Source: Streptomyces xanthophaeus (GTDB taxonomy: Bacteria > Actinomycetota > Actinomycetes > Streptomycetales > Streptomycetaceae). Taken from it: 64,000 nucleotides of DNA. Below are positions 8,507 to 17,095 of the stretch, piece by piece. The notes under the pieces are model-generated. The model did not search any database. It had not been told where the DNA came from and saw nothing but the letters and a program-made list of their open reading frames with translations. The stretch lies in contig NZ_CP076543.1 of NCBI RefSeq assembly GCF_030440515.1, forward strand, positions 434,001 to 498,000. The letters are read 5' to 3'. The position numbers and the translations under genes were made by a program. Position 1 is the stretch's first letter; every line of letters begins with the position of its first letter.

Positions 8507-8610
8507 CGCCACCCGGACCGGGCGGCGACCACTCACCCCAGGAGTGGCCGCCACCCGGACCGGGCGGCGACCACTCACCCCAGGAGTGGCCGCCGCCCGG
8601 TCCGCGCGGC
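8507..8610. repeat. 42-bp tandem repeat, 2.5 copies, between convergent genes
   Basis: Copies at 8507-8548 and 8549-8590 are identical, followed by a diverged partial copy at 8591-8610. Each unit contains two hairpin-forming elements: CCACTC/GAGTGG with a 7-nt loop, and a CCGGG-type stem. The location between the convergent TetR and TerD genes suggests a duplicated bidirectional terminator. Confidence 0.85.
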
Positions 8611-8651
8611 TCCGCACCGGCCCGGACAGCCCCGCACCGGCCCGGCCTGCG

Positions 8652-9194
8652 TCAGCGGAGCGCGCCCATGGTCCGGGCGAACACCTCCGGGTCGACGTCG
8701 AATCCGTGCAGCCGCAGCTCGAAGGACCAGGTTCCCGAGGCGTCACGGCCGAACTCGGCGACGGTGGCCGCTGTGGCGGCCGTCACGGACGCGAAGTCAC
8801 CCTGGGCGAGGTCGGTGTGGCCCTCGCGGATCCGGAATCCGGTGCCGCCGATGTCGGCGAAGGTCTTCGTGCGGCCCGCGCCGCCGGCGTCGGCGTTCTG
8901 GATGACCACACCGACCACCACCCGGCCCGACTCCGGCGCCATCCGGTCCAGCTCGATGGTCATCACCTCGTCGAAGCCGAAGCCCTGGCCGGTGTGGCTG
9001 TCCCGGTTCAAGGTGATGGTTCCGTCGGGGGACCGGCTGCCGAAGTGCACGAGCTGGACGGGCGCCCCGTGGAGGTCCGCGGCGCCGTAGACCGCGGCGA
9101 CGATGTCGAGGTCGTTCGCGGGCGTGCCCGTCGGGCTGGGGTCCCACCGCAGCGCGAACTCCACCTTGGCCAGCCCTTTGCGTACACCGGTCAC
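8652..9194 (-). CDS. TerD family protein
   Basis: A 180-aa protein from a GTG start (9192-9194, with GGGGGAG 5 nt upstream). Family signatures are VEFALRWDPSPTG, NDLDIVAAVYG, the Ca-binding-type DGTITLNRDSHTGQGFGFDE and GVVIQNADAGGAG, ending in FADIGGTGFRIREGHTDLAQGDFA. TerD proteins are cytoplasmic Ca-binding proteins of the tellurite/stress (Ter) network. In Streptomyces they occur in many copies and affect differentiation. No other ter gene is adjacent. An ATG at 9239 would add 15 residues without homology support. Confidence 0.92.
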   Translation of the reverse strand: MTGVRKGLAKVEFALRWDPSPTGTPANDLDIVAAVYGAADLHGAPVQLVHFGSRSPDGTITLNRDSHTGQGFGFDEVMTIELDRMAPESGRVVVGVVIQNADAGGAGRTKTFADIGGTGFRIREGHTDLAQGDFASVTAATAATVAEFGRDASGTWSFELRLHGFDVDPEVFARTMGALR

Positions 9195-9654
9195 CGAACT
9201 CCCCCTTCGTTCACGGGCATTGCGCGGCCATGATCCCACGCACCCCCCGGCCCGGCCCGAACGATCGTACGTTTCCGGCCATTCCGGCCTGTTCGGCCAC
9301 CGGGCCCGGCCGTCGCCGTCCGCCCGGCGAGCGCCGTACCCGGACGCGCGCGACTCCGCGGTACAGACAAAACGGATTTGCCCTTATTCGCCCAAGAGGG
9401 GCATATTTCCGTCCCGTCGCGCCGGACCCGTTCCCGCGCCCGCCCCTATCCCCCGTTCCGACCTGCGCCAACCGCACGATCTGCGGCTGTCCGGATCGTT
9501 ATCCTCAAGTTTTGCTCAAATCTAGTGACGGTGAGCCGTTCCGCTTCCTAGCTTCCTCGTACACGCGTCCCGACGTCCCCCACAATCGCGCGGTTCCACA
9601 CGCCCCCGGCGATCCCGGTGACGCGTCCCGCGTTCGCCCAGGAAAGAGTGCAGC
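9195..9654. other. 460-bp intergenic region without a recognised gene
   Basis: It holds the divergent upstream regions of the TerD gene and the binding-protein gene. It contains the least GC-rich patch of the area (about 9370-9550). A possible promoter for the lipoprotein gene is GTGACG (9525-9530), 18 bp, TAGCTT (9549-9554), leaving a leader of about 95 nt. No open frame here looks coding. Confidence 0.5.
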
Positions 9655-10476
9655 ATGAAGGTTCCCCAGGCCGGTGCGGTCGCCGCAATGATCGCGATCG
9701 CCCTGACCGCCTCCGGGTGCGGCGTCTTCGACGATGGGGACCAGGGGGACGGGACCCTCGCCATCGGCATCAAGTTCGACCAGCCCGGCATAGGCATGCG
9801 GGAGACCGACGGCACCTTCACCGGATTCGACGTGGACGTCGCGACCTACGTGGCCAAGGAACTCGGCTACAAGTCGGACAAGATCGAATTCAAGCAGGTC
9901 TACAGCAACGACCGCGAACTGCTGCTCCAGTACAACGAGGTCAAGTTCGTCGTCGCGAGCTATTCGATCAACGACAAGCGCAAGGAGAAGGTCGACTTCG
10001 CCGGACCGTACTTCGTCGCGCACCAGGACCTGCTGACGCGTGCCGGCGACGCTTCGATCACCAAGGCCGAGGACCTCAATTCGAAGAGCCTGTGCTCGGT
10101 CTCCGGCTCCACCTCGGCCGAGAACCTCCGCAAGAACCTCGCCCCCAAGGCGGGCCTGCTGGAGATGTCCGGCTACGCGGACTGCGTCGTCGCGCTCCAG
10201 GAGAGCCGGGTCGACGCCATGACCACCGACAACTCCATCCTGGCCGGGTACGCCGCCCGGAAGGGCAACGAGAACAAGTTCAAGCTGCTCGGCCAGAACC
10301 TGAGCAACGAGAACTACGGCATCGGCGTCAAGAAGGGCAACAAGGAGCTCCAGCGCAAGATCAACGACGCGCTGAAGAAGATGGTCGCGGACGGCTCCTG
10401 GGAGACGGCCGTCAAGAAGAACTTCGGCGAGAACTACCGGTACGAGCCGGCTCCCGCCATCACTCCCGTCAGCTGA
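9655..10476 (+). CDS. Glutamate-type ABC transporter substrate-binding lipoprotein (SBP family 3)
   Basis: A 273-aa exported lipoprotein. The signal peptide ends in the lipobox LTASGC with Cys22 as the lipidation site. The mature part is a family-3 periplasmic binding fold: TLAIGIKFDQPGIGMRE, GTFTGFDVDVATYVAKELG, VDFAGPYFVAHQDLLTR, and LQESRVDAMTTDNSILAGY. This matches GluB-like polar amino-acid binders. No permease or ATPase gene lies beside it, so it is orphan here and must use a transporter encoded elsewhere or act as a sensor. A strong hairpin follows the stop. Confidence 0.92.
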   Translation: MKVPQAGAVAAMIAIALTASGCGVFDDGDQGDGTLAIGIKFDQPGIGMRETDGTFTGFDVDVATYVAKELGYKSDKIEFKQVYSNDRELLLQYNEVKFVVASYSINDKRKEKVDFAGPYFVAHQDLLTRAGDASITKAEDLNSKSLCSVSGSTSAENLRKNLAPKAGLLEMSGYADCVVALQESRVDAMTTDNSILAGYAARKGNENKFKLLGQNLSNENYGIGVKKGNKELQRKINDALKKMVADGSWETAVKKNFGENYRYEPAPAITPVS

Positions 10477-10495
10477 CCTCCGGCGCGGCACGACC

Positions 10496-10535
10496 CGGCG
10501 GCCGTGCCCCCCCTCACGGGGGGGCACGGCCGCCG
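10496..10535. terminator. Perfect 18-bp stem terminator
   Basis: Bases 10496-10513 pair perfectly with 10518-10535 across the 4-nt loop TCAC. It lies 19 bp after the binding-protein stop and before the convergent DJ-1 gene, so it can stop transcripts from both sides. No T-tract. Confidence 0.85.
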
Positions 10536-10575
10536 GTGTGTTCCGCGATCCTCGATCCGTGATCCGTGGCCCCGC

Positions 10576-11142
10576 TCAGGCCACCGGGGCCTTGCCGCGC
10601 AGCACCGTCAGGAACTCCCGCATCCAGCGCGAGTGGTCCGGCCAGGCCCGGGCCGAGACCAGGGTGCCGTCGACCACGGTCTCGGAGTCCTCGAACTCGG
10701 CCCCGGCCGCCTTCATGTCCAGCTCCAGCGCCGGGTACGCGGTCACCCGGCGGCCGGCCAGACCCCCGGCCGCGGCCGTGATGAGCGGGCCGTGGCAGAT
10801 CTGGGCGATCGGCTTGTCGGATTCCGCGAAGGCGGCCAGGATCCGGCGCACTTCGGGGTCGTTGCGCAGGTATTCCGGCGCCCGGCCGCCCGGGACGACC
10901 AGGGCTGCGTAGTCCTCGGTGACGACGTCCGCGAAGGCCAGGTCTGCGGGCCAGGTGTAGCCGGGCTTCTCGGTGTAGGTGTCGAAGCCCTCCTCGAAGT
11001 CGTGGACCACGAACCGCAGTTTCTTCACCTGCGGCGCCGCGATGTGGACCTCGTACCCCTCCTCGCGCAGGCGCTGGTACGGATACAGGACCTCCAGCGA
11101 CTCGGCCGCGTCGCCGGTCACGATGAGGATCTTCACTGCCAT
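10576..11142 (-). CDS. DJ-1/PfpI family protein
   Basis: A 188-aa protein with the class I glutamine amidotransferase-like fold. It begins AVKILIVTGDAAESLE, continues with YAALVVPGGRAPEYL, and has the nucleophile elbow IAQICHGP with Cys116 followed by His117. The Glu of LEVLYPYQRL (residue 17) is the usual partner of the cysteine. DJ-1/PfpI members act as protein deglycases, glyoxalases, chaperones or proteases. Which one applies here cannot be decided. It is convergent with the binding-protein gene and divergent from the endonuclease gene. Confidence 0.92.
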   Translation of the reverse strand: MAVKILIVTGDAAESLEVLYPYQRLREEGYEVHIAAPQVKKLRFVVHDFEEGFDTYTEKPGYTWPADLAFADVVTEDYAALVVPGGRAPEYLRNDPEVRRILAAFAESDKPIAQICHGPLITAAAGGLAGRRVTAYPALELDMKAAGAEFEDSETVVDGTLVSARAWPDHSRWMREFLTVLRGKAPVA

Positions 11143-11359
11143 GGGCTGCTCCCGATCGGGCTGGTCATGGTCGTTCCGGCCCCACCGGGGCCACCGCTAC
11201 CCTGCCCGCGGCGCGCGGCCGGCACACACGAAGATCCCCCACTCCCGACACATGGTTTTCACCTGTTCGGCACATGACAATGTGACCCTCGCTCTGCCAC
11301 TGACACTCCGCCAATTCCCCGGGCGGGGACGGTGCGTATGGAGAGGTACCCCCCACCCG

Positions 11360-12178
11360 ATGAGAATCTCGCGCCTGACCCCCTGGGCGGCCGGCCTCGC
11401 CGCCGCCGCCCTGTTCGCCGTACCGGCGGCCGCGTCCGCCGGCCAGCAGCGCCCGGCCGCCACGGAGAACCCGGCGACCGCCGCCGCGGACCCGTACGCG
11501 GACTACTACGCGAGCGCCCAGGGCAAGACCGGGCCCGCGCTGAAGGCCGCCCTGCACGACATCATCAAGAACCAGTCGAAGGTGACCTACGAGGGTGTGT
11601 GGAACGCCCTGAAGGTGACCGACCAGGACCCGGCGAACCCCAACAACGTCATCCTGGTCTACTCCGGCCGCTCGCAGTCCAAGGCGACGAACGGCGGCGG
11701 GGTCAACGACTGGAACCGCGAGCACGTCTGGGCCAAGAGCCACGGCGACTTCGGCACCGCCACCGGCCCGGGCACCGACCTGCACCACCTGCGTCCGGAG
11801 GACGTCACCGTCAACAGCACCCGCGGCAACAAGGACTTCGACAAGGGCGGCAGCCCGGTGAGCGAGGCGCCGGGCAGCCTGACCGACGCCGACTCCTTCG
11901 AGCCGCGTGACGCCGTCAAGGGCGACGTGGCGCGGATGCTGCTGTACATGGCCGTCCGCTACGACGGTGGTGACGGCTTCGCGGACCTGGAGCTGAACGA
12001 CAAGGTCAACAATGGTTCCGCGCCCCTCTTCGGCCGGATCAGCCTGCTGAAGCAGTGGAACCAGATGGACCCGCCGGACGCTTTCGAGCAGCGCCGGAAC
12101 CAGGTCATATTCGACCAGTTCCAGCACAACCGCAACCCGTTCATCGACCACCCGGAGTGGGTCAACTCCATCTGGTGA
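11360..12178 (+). CDS. Secreted endonuclease I family nuclease (EndA-type)
   Basis: A 272-aa protein from ATG 11360, with a signal peptide MRISRLTPWAAGLAAAALFAV ending in AASA. The nuclease signature NDWNREHVWAKSHGDFG contains the conserved Arg-Glu-His that binds Mg and activates water, followed by GTDLHHLRPEDVTVNSTRGNKDF. This is the endonuclease I layout of extracellular nonspecific DNases. The C-terminal RRNQVIFDQFQHNRNPFIDHPEWV is also a family hallmark. A longer frame upstream crosses the DJ-1 gene and is rejected. The likely role is scavenging or degrading extracellular DNA. Confidence 0.93.
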   Translation: MRISRLTPWAAGLAAAALFAVPAAASAGQQRPAATENPATAAADPYADYYASAQGKTGPALKAALHDIIKNQSKVTYEGVWNALKVTDQDPANPNNVILVYSGRSQSKATNGGGVNDWNREHVWAKSHGDFGTATGPGTDLHHLRPEDVTVNSTRGNKDFDKGGSPVSEAPGSLTDADSFEPRDAVKGDVARMLLYMAVRYDGGDGFADLELNDKVNNGSAPLFGRISLLKQWNQMDPPDAFEQRRNQVIFDQFQHNRNPFIDHPEWVNSIW

Positions 12179-12292
12179 CCGGGGCCCGCAGTCACGGCGT
12201 CCTCCGGGGGTTGGACCGCGTCAGGCAGGGTATTCCCCGGCCAGAGGCTGCGACCCGCGCCCGACGGCAGCAGCCGGCGGAGGTACGTCGTG

Positions 12293-12601
12293 ATGGACGG
12301 AGCCGGACTCTCCGATCGCGAGCAGCGCGCCCTCTCCGCGATCGAGGCCGAACTCAAGGGTGACCGTTCCCTCGACCGGATCCTGCGGTCCACGTCGCAC
12401 CGGCGTCACCGCACCGTGGCCGCCTGGCTGCTCGGTGTGGTGGCGGCGGTGCTGTTCGTGGCGGCATCGGTCACCGTCTCGCGGCTTCTGATCTGGGTTT
12501 TCGCCGCCGTCTGGACGTCGGCGGTGGTCCTGGCGCTGCCGCTGGCCGGCCAGTGGCTCCAGCGCCGCCGGCAGCGCGTCGACCGTTCGGGGCAGCTGTA
12601 G
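12293..12601 (+). CDS. DUF3040 family small membrane protein
   Basis: A 102-aa protein, or 103 aa if the adjacent GTG at 12290 is used. GGAGG at 12279-12283 fits either start. It begins with GLSDREQRALSAIEAEL, the DUF3040 hallmark, followed by an Arg/His-rich stretch and two membrane helices (VAAWLLGVVAAVLFVAAS and LLIWVFAAVWTSAVVLALPL). Function is unknown; members are common in actinobacteria. It is convergent with the GH20 gene. Confidence 0.88.
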   Translation: MDGAGLSDREQRALSAIEAELKGDRSLDRILRSTSHRRHRTVAAWLLGVVAAVLFVAASVTVSRLLIWVFAAVWTSAVVLALPLAGQWLQRRRQRVDRSGQL

Positions 12602-12635
12602 GCCTGCAGGCAGAGCCGCACGGCACCGGGGGCGG

Positions 12636-14285
12636 TCAGAGCCGGTCGGCGAGGGCCTTGAAGTCGGTCCAGGGCAGCTGGGGGGTGCGCGCGTCCCACA
12701 CCTTCTGGGAGAGCGCGGCCAGCGGGGTCCGGATGCCCGCGGCCACCTGGTCCTGGGTCTGGGCGCCGGCCAGGTCGCTCCAGATCGCGAGGCGCCCGCC
12801 CAGGATCTGCGGCCCGTACGAGGCCGGGACGGGGGTCGTGCCGCGCAGTACGAGCGGGGTCCACTGTTCGTAGATCCGCTTCCCGGTGGGGTACGTGAAC
12901 TGGTTGGGCTCCCCCAGCACGTAGTAGAGGTACTCGTCGTTGAGGTTGACGAGCTTGCGGCCTTCACGCAGGTACTCCAGCGGCGGCCGGGCGCCGTTCT
13001 CCTTGCCGGTCCAGTACTCGACCTGGATGTCCTTGGCGGCGCTCGTCACCCCGCCCGCGAAGAACCCGTCGTTCCACGCCTTGAGCGCCTTCCCCGACGG
13101 CCGGACCACGTCGGCGCGGTCGTTCAGCCAGCCCGTCGCCAGGTCCTGCACCCGCGCCGAGGGCCCGTAACGCTGCTGGGCGGCACGGGCGAGCTGGGGG
13201 AAGGAGGCCTGCGGGTCGCGGTAGACCAGCGCCTGGTACTCGTCGGCGCCCAGGTGCCAAGCCCCGCCGGGGAAGAGCGGGATGTATTCGCGCAGCAGCT
13301 CGTCCACCAGCTTGGCGGATGCCGGGTTCGATATGTCCACGGCTCCCTTGACCGCCCGCCCCTGCGTGTCGCGCAGCTGGAGGTCGGGGTGGGCGCGCAG
13401 GACCGCGCCGAGGTGGCCGGGCGAGTCGATCTCGGGAACGACCGTGATGTGCAGCCGGGCGGCGAGCGCGTTGATCTGGCGCACCTGGGCCTTGGTGAGG
13501 TGCGGGGTGGAGACGATCTCGGGGTGCGTGTCGGACTGGATGCGGAAGGCCTGGTCGTCGGAGAAGTGCAGGCCGAGCTGGTTGAGCTTGAGGTCGGCCA
13601 TCTCGCGCAGCCGGTCCTCGATCCAGTCCGGGGAGAAGTACTTGCGGGCTATGTCGAGGTTGAGGCCGCGCTGCGGCTTGGCGGGGGCGTCGCGCACCGT
13701 GCCCTCGGGGGCCGACCCGGCGCTCTTGACCGCCTGCTTGAGGGTGCGCGTGCCGTAGAAGACCCCGGCCTGGTCGGGGCCGTTGATCCGGACGCGGCCG
13801 TCCTTGACGTCGAGGGTGTACGACTCGGGCCCTCCCGCGGCCCCCGCGTCCAGGGACAGCTCCACATCCCCGGACCGCGGCGCCGCCGACTCCCCGTATC
13901 CGATGCGCAGTTCACCGGCGAGCAGCTTGGCCTCGTCGGCGAGCGCGGCGGTGTCGTCCGGGGCGACGACCACTCGGGCGTCGGGGGTGGGCTTCCAGCC
14001 GGGGCCGCGGGCGGGTACGTGCTCCCGTACCGCCGGGATGGTGCGCGGGGCGGTGGACAGGGGGTAGGACGGGGTCGGCGTGGGGGTGGGGGCGGCTTCG
14101 GCCGGGCGCGCCGCCGTCGCGGAGGAGGTGGCGGAGGCGGAGGCGGTGGAGGAGTCGGCGGGGCCGCGGGCGCGCGCCTCGTCCGAGGCGGCCGTGCAGC
14201 CCGGCAGGGCAAGGGTGACCAGCGCGGCGACCGTTGCCGTCGCGATGGTGCGGACCCTCGTGTGCCGTCTCGGTGTGCTCATCAT
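12636..14285 (-). CDS. GH20 beta-N-acetylhexosaminidase lipoprotein
   Basis: A 549-aa protein. The signal peptide ends in a lipobox (LALPGC, Cys30), followed by a low-complexity Ala/Ser/Thr/Pro linker. A GH20b-type N-terminal domain covers about 90-195. The catalytic barrel starts near RGLNLDIARKYF and contains LGLHFSDDQAFR, PEIDSPGHLGAVL and HLGADEYQAL with the Asp348-Glu349 pair (polarising Asp and acid Glu). It should release terminal GlcNAc/GalNAc from chitooligosaccharides or glycans at the cell surface. Two consecutive ATGs (14285, 14282) share the GGGGC ribosome site. It complements the chitinase at 46.5 kb. Confidence 0.93.
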   Translation of the reverse strand: MMSTPRRHTRVRTIATATVAALVTLALPGCTAASDEARARGPADSSTASASATSSATAARPAEAAPTPTPTPSYPLSTAPRTIPAVREHVPARGPGWKPTPDARVVVAPDDTAALADEAKLLAGELRIGYGESAAPRSGDVELSLDAGAAGGPESYTLDVKDGRVRINGPDQAGVFYGTRTLKQAVKSAGSAPEGTVRDAPAKPQRGLNLDIARKYFSPDWIEDRLREMADLKLNQLGLHFSDDQAFRIQSDTHPEIVSTPHLTKAQVRQINALAARLHITVVPEIDSPGHLGAVLRAHPDLQLRDTQGRAVKGAVDISNPASAKLVDELLREYIPLFPGGAWHLGADEYQALVYRDPQASFPQLARAAQQRYGPSARVQDLATGWLNDRADVVRPSGKALKAWNDGFFAGGVTSAAKDIQVEYWTGKENGARPPLEYLREGRKLVNLNDEYLYYVLGEPNQFTYPTGKRIYEQWTPLVLRGTTPVPASYGPQILGGRLAIWSDLAGAQTQDQVAAGIRTPLAALSQKVWDARTPQLPWTDFKALADRL

Positions 14286-14292
14286 GTGCCCC

Positions 14293-14323
14293 TGTCCCCC
14301 GTACCAACGTGGCACGGGGGACA
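14293..14323. terminator. Inverted repeat upstream of the hexosaminidase gene
   Basis: A 10-bp perfect stem (14293-14302 with 14314-14323) with an 11-nt loop, between the GlcG stop and the hexosaminidase start on the minus strand. It can terminate the GlcG/MFS transcript. It ends only 7 bp from the hexosaminidase start codon, so it might also mask its ribosome site. Confidence 0.5.
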
Positions 14324-14354
14324 CGGGCGCGCGACCCGGCGGTCCGGGGCGGCC

Positions 14355-14792
14355 TCAGACGAGGGCGTCCCGCGCGGCGGCGGCGAAGCCGTGGTCCTGG
14401 TCCGGGGCGCCGCCGACACCGATGGCGCCGATGAGGCGGCCGTCGCGGTGGACGGGCAGCCCGCCCGCGATGAACAGGAGGGGCCGGTCGAGGGCCGTGG
14501 GCAGGGTGTGGAAGGGGCCGCCGGGCCGGACGGCTTCGACGAGGTCGGCGGTGGGCGCGTTCAGCTGGAGTGCGGTGTAGGCCTTACGGGTGCTGGTCTC
14601 GCCGGAGATCAGTACGGCGCGGTCGTCGCGGCGGAAGGCGAGCAGGTGACCGCCGGCGTCGAGGACGGTGACGCTGACCGTGGCCCCGGCCGCTTCGGCG
14701 GCAGCGCCGGCGGTGGCGACGAGCAGCTCGGCGTCCTCGGTGGTCAGGGGGGCGACGGCGGTGCGGGCGGTGGTGGAGGCGGGGACGGACAT
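14355..14792 (-). CDS. GlcG/HbpS family protein
   Basis: A 145-aa single-domain protein. Family hallmarks are VSVTVLDAGGHLLAFRRDD in the middle, then SGETSTRKAYTALQL and a C-terminal GGLPVHRDGRLIGAIGVGGAPDQDHGFAAAA. In Streptomyces the exported relative HbpS binds haem, but this copy has no clear signal peptide. Its ATG (14792) has AAGGAG 10 nt upstream. It follows the MFS pump gene on the same strand with a 53-bp gap, so the two probably share the MarR-controlled promoter. Confidence 0.92.
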   Translation of the reverse strand: MSVPASTTARTAVAPLTTEDAELLVATAGAAAEAAGATVSVTVLDAGGHLLAFRRDDRAVLISGETSTRKAYTALQLNAPTADLVEAVRPGGPFHTLPTALDRPLLFIAGGLPVHRDGRLIGAIGVGGAPDQDHGFAAAARDALV

Positions 14793-14845
14793 GCGGTGTT
14801 TCTCCTTGCGGGCGGGGATGCGTGCGTACGGGGGAAGGGGGTGGA

Positions 14846-16081
14846 TCAGTGGTGGGCGGGGAGGGCCACGGTGGCCTCGGGTGCGTCGGCCGACCCGGCC
14901 GCGACTCGGCCGCCGCCGCGGGCCGCGCGCCGCGTCGTACGGCGTTCCAGCGCGCCGGAGACGAGGGCGAGCACCAGGGCGGAGGCGGCCAGCGCCGCGC
15001 CGACCCAGTTGGGGGCGGTCCAGCCGAATCCGGCGGCGATCACGAGCCCGCCGAGCCAGGCGGCGAGGGCGTTGCCGAGGTTGAAGGCGCCGATGTTGAC
15101 GGCCGAGGCCAGGGTGGGCGCCCCGGCGGCCTGGTCCAGGACGCGCTTCTGGAGCGGCGGCACGGTGGCGAAGCCGAGGGCGCCGATCAGTACGAGGGTG
15201 GCGGCCGCGCCTGCCTTGGTGTGGGCGGTGAGGGTGAAGACGGCGAGGGTGACGGCGAGGGCGCCCAGGGCCACGTACAGCATCGGCATCAGCGCGCGGT
15301 CGGCGTAGCGGCCGCCGATGAGGTTGCCGGCGACCATGCCCAGGCCGAAGAGGACGAGGAGCCAGGTGACGGAGGAGTCGGCGAAGCCGGCCACGTCGGT
15401 CATCATCGGGGTGACGTAGGTGATCGCGGCGAAGACGCCGCCGAAGCCGAGGACGGTCATCGCCATCGCGAGCAGTACCTGGACGTTGCGGAAGGCGGCG
15501 AGCTCGCGGCGGATCCGCACCCCGCCCTCGGGCCGGGGCAGCTCGGGTACCAGCCGGGCGATGCCGAGCAGGCCGACGACGCCGAGCGCGGCGACGATCA
15601 GGAAGGTGACGCGCCAGCCGAGGGTCTGTCCGACGAACGTGCCGAGGGGGACGCCGACGACGTTGGCGACCGTCAGTCCGGTGAACATCATGGCGATCGC
15701 GCCGGCCTTCCTCTCGGGGGCGACGAGCCCGGCGGCGACGACCGCGCCGATGCCGAAGAAGGCGCCGTGGGCGAGCGAGGCGACGACGCGGCCGGCGAGC
15801 ATGACGCCGAAGGCGGGGGCGAGGGCGGAGAGCACGTTGCCCGCGATGAAGAGGCCCATGAGCAGCATCAGCATGCGCTTGCGGGGGATGCGGGTGCCGA
15901 GCACGGTCATGAGGGGCGCGCCGAGGACGACGCCGAGGGCGTAGCCGGTGACCAGGAAGCCCGCGGTGGGGATCGAGACCCCGTACGTGCCGGCGACCTC
16001 GGGGAGCAGACCCATGATCACGAATTCGGTGGTGCCGATCCCGAAGGCCCCGATGGCGAGGGCGAGCAGTGCGAGAGGCAT
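14846..16081 (-). CDS. MFS transporter, DHA1 (AraJ-like) family
   Basis: A 411-aa protein with 12 predicted membrane helices. MFS signatures are GIGTTEFVIMGLLPEVAGTYGVSI (helix 1 of the DHA1/AraJ group), the motif-A-like LGTRIPRKRMLMLLM between helices 2 and 3, and ARLVPELP in the central loop. It is typical of sugar or drug efflux pumps. ATG 16081 was chosen; an upstream ATG at 16123 adds Pro-rich residues. It is divergent from the MarR gene and probably cotranscribed with the GlcG gene. Confidence 0.92.
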   Translation of the reverse strand: MPLALLALAIGAFGIGTTEFVIMGLLPEVAGTYGVSIPTAGFLVTGYALGVVLGAPLMTVLGTRIPRKRMLMLLMGLFIAGNVLSALAPAFGVMLAGRVVASLAHGAFFGIGAVVAAGLVAPERKAGAIAMMFTGLTVANVVGVPLGTFVGQTLGWRVTFLIVAALGVVGLLGIARLVPELPRPEGGVRIRRELAAFRNVQVLLAMAMTVLGFGGVFAAITYVTPMMTDVAGFADSSVTWLLVLFGLGMVAGNLIGGRYADRALMPMLYVALGALAVTLAVFTLTAHTKAGAAATLVLIGALGFATVPPLQKRVLDQAAGAPTLASAVNIGAFNLGNALAAWLGGLVIAAGFGWTAPNWVGAALAASALVLALVSGALERRTTRRAARGGGRVAAGSADAPEATVALPAHH

Positions 16082-16209
16082 GGGGGAGGTGTCCTTCAGG
16101 GGAGGGGGTGGTGCGGGGTGCACGGGGGTGACGGCCTGATCGCGGTCGAGCGTGCTGGTGAGGGACCTGGGCCGACCGGGGCGATCGATTGCGGTCGCCG
16201 TTTGCCTGC

Positions 16210-16267
16210 GTCCACATTAATTGCAGACGCGGGATATTTGCAAGCGCGGGATATTGCGTATGTGGAC
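16210..16267. promoter_or_regulatory. MarR/MFS intergenic operator cluster
   Basis: Two 18-bp direct repeats, TTGCAGACGCGGGATATT (16221-16238) and TTGCAAGCGCGGGATATT (16238-16255), share one base and differ at two positions. They are flanked by inverted GTCCACAT (16210-16217) and ATGTGGAC (16260-16267). The arrangement sits in the divergent gap and is a good candidate for MarR binding. Confidence 0.7.
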
Positions 16268-16317
16268 TATCCTGGTGGTCACACACTCCAGCCCGGGACG
16301 CTTCGACGGAGGAGCCC

Positions 16318-16770
16318 ATGACGGCCACGGACAGCGCGCTCACCGCCCTCTCCCAGGGCTGGTGCGCCCTTTCCCTCCTGCACGGACGGATCGAGGCGCA
16401 CATCGAACGGGCCCTGCAGGCCGGCCACGGCCTCAGCGTGCGCGAGTATTCGCTGCTCGACGTCCTCAGCCGTCAGCACAGCGGCCCGGGCGGGCACCTG
16501 CGGATGCACCAAGTCGCCGATTCGGTGGTGCTCAGCCAGAGCGCGACGACCCGGCTGGTGAGCAGGCTGGAGGACCGCGGCCTGCTGAACCGCTACATCT
16601 GCGACACCGACCGGCGGGGCATCTACACCGACGTCAGCGAGGCGGGCCTGACCCTCCTGGCCGCGGCCCGCCCCACCAATGACACCGCCCTGCGCGAGGC
16701 CTTGGACGAGGCCTCACGCACACCCGAACTCGCCCCGCTGGTCACGGCGGTGGAGAACCTCCGGAGCTGA
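16318..16770 (+). CDS. MarR family transcriptional regulator
   Basis: A 150-aa protein with GGAGGAGCCC directly before ATG 16318. The winged-helix domain spans about 30-110: LSVREYSLLDVLSRQ, MHQVADSVVLSQSATTRLVSRLEDRGLLNRY (recognition helix and wing start) and the wing DTDRRGIYTDVSEAG. It ends in a dimerisation helix. Placed head-to-head with the MFS pump, it is the obvious candidate regulator of that pump and of GlcG, acting on the repeats at 16221-16255. The ligand is unknown. Confidence 0.93.
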   Translation: MTATDSALTALSQGWCALSLLHGRIEAHIERALQAGHGLSVREYSLLDVLSRQHSGPGGHLRMHQVADSVVLSQSATTRLVSRLEDRGLLNRYICDTDRRGIYTDVSEAGLTLLAAARPTNDTALREALDEASRTPELAPLVTAVENLRS

Positions 16771-17095
16771 CTCGCGCCGGACGGTGCTGCGCACGGCCGG
16801 GGCATGGCGGCCAAGTGCGAGGAGGGGAAGCCGACTTCGGCGCTGCGGTAAGATCACGTATGGCGCAATGGAAGTCAGCGCCTGTGCAGCACCGCGCGGA
16901 GGATCCGGTCTGCCGTGCCTCAGCCGCCGATTCGGCCGCGCATGCGAGCACTGCTCTGCCGGGTGCGCCCGCTCTGAGGATCTCCAGAGCGCCCTCTTCC
17001 GACGGCGCGCCACCGGCCGGCACCGATCCGTACTGCCCGTACGAGCCCCGCCGGTCCTTCGCCGATCGGTGCGCAGGCTCCTTGCTGGAGACCAT
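16771..17095 (+). other. 325-bp leader region before the IMPDH-like gene
   Basis: No convincing gene is seen. A TAAGAT hexamer at 16849-16854 could be a -10 box, which would give an mRNA leader of over 200 nt. I could not recognise a known riboswitch in it. The open frame crossing this stretch has no RBS or recognisable protein content. Confidence 0.4.

Noticed and set aside
5481..8610. Tandem repeats as a CRISPR array
   Set aside because: Units are contiguous with no spacers and differ in length between loci; no cas genes are present.
14286..14354. DasR site upstream of the hexosaminidase
   Set aside because: No matching palindrome between 14285 and 14354.
14822..16321. 499-aa plus-strand frame opposite MFS gene
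   Set aside because: Glu/Gly/Asp-rich antisense shadow without domains, on the strand opposite a clear MFS protein.
16771..17095. Riboswitch or attenuator upstream of the IMPDH-like gene
   Set aside because: No purine or guanidine aptamer pattern or convincing terminator could be recognised by eye; kept only as a leader region.
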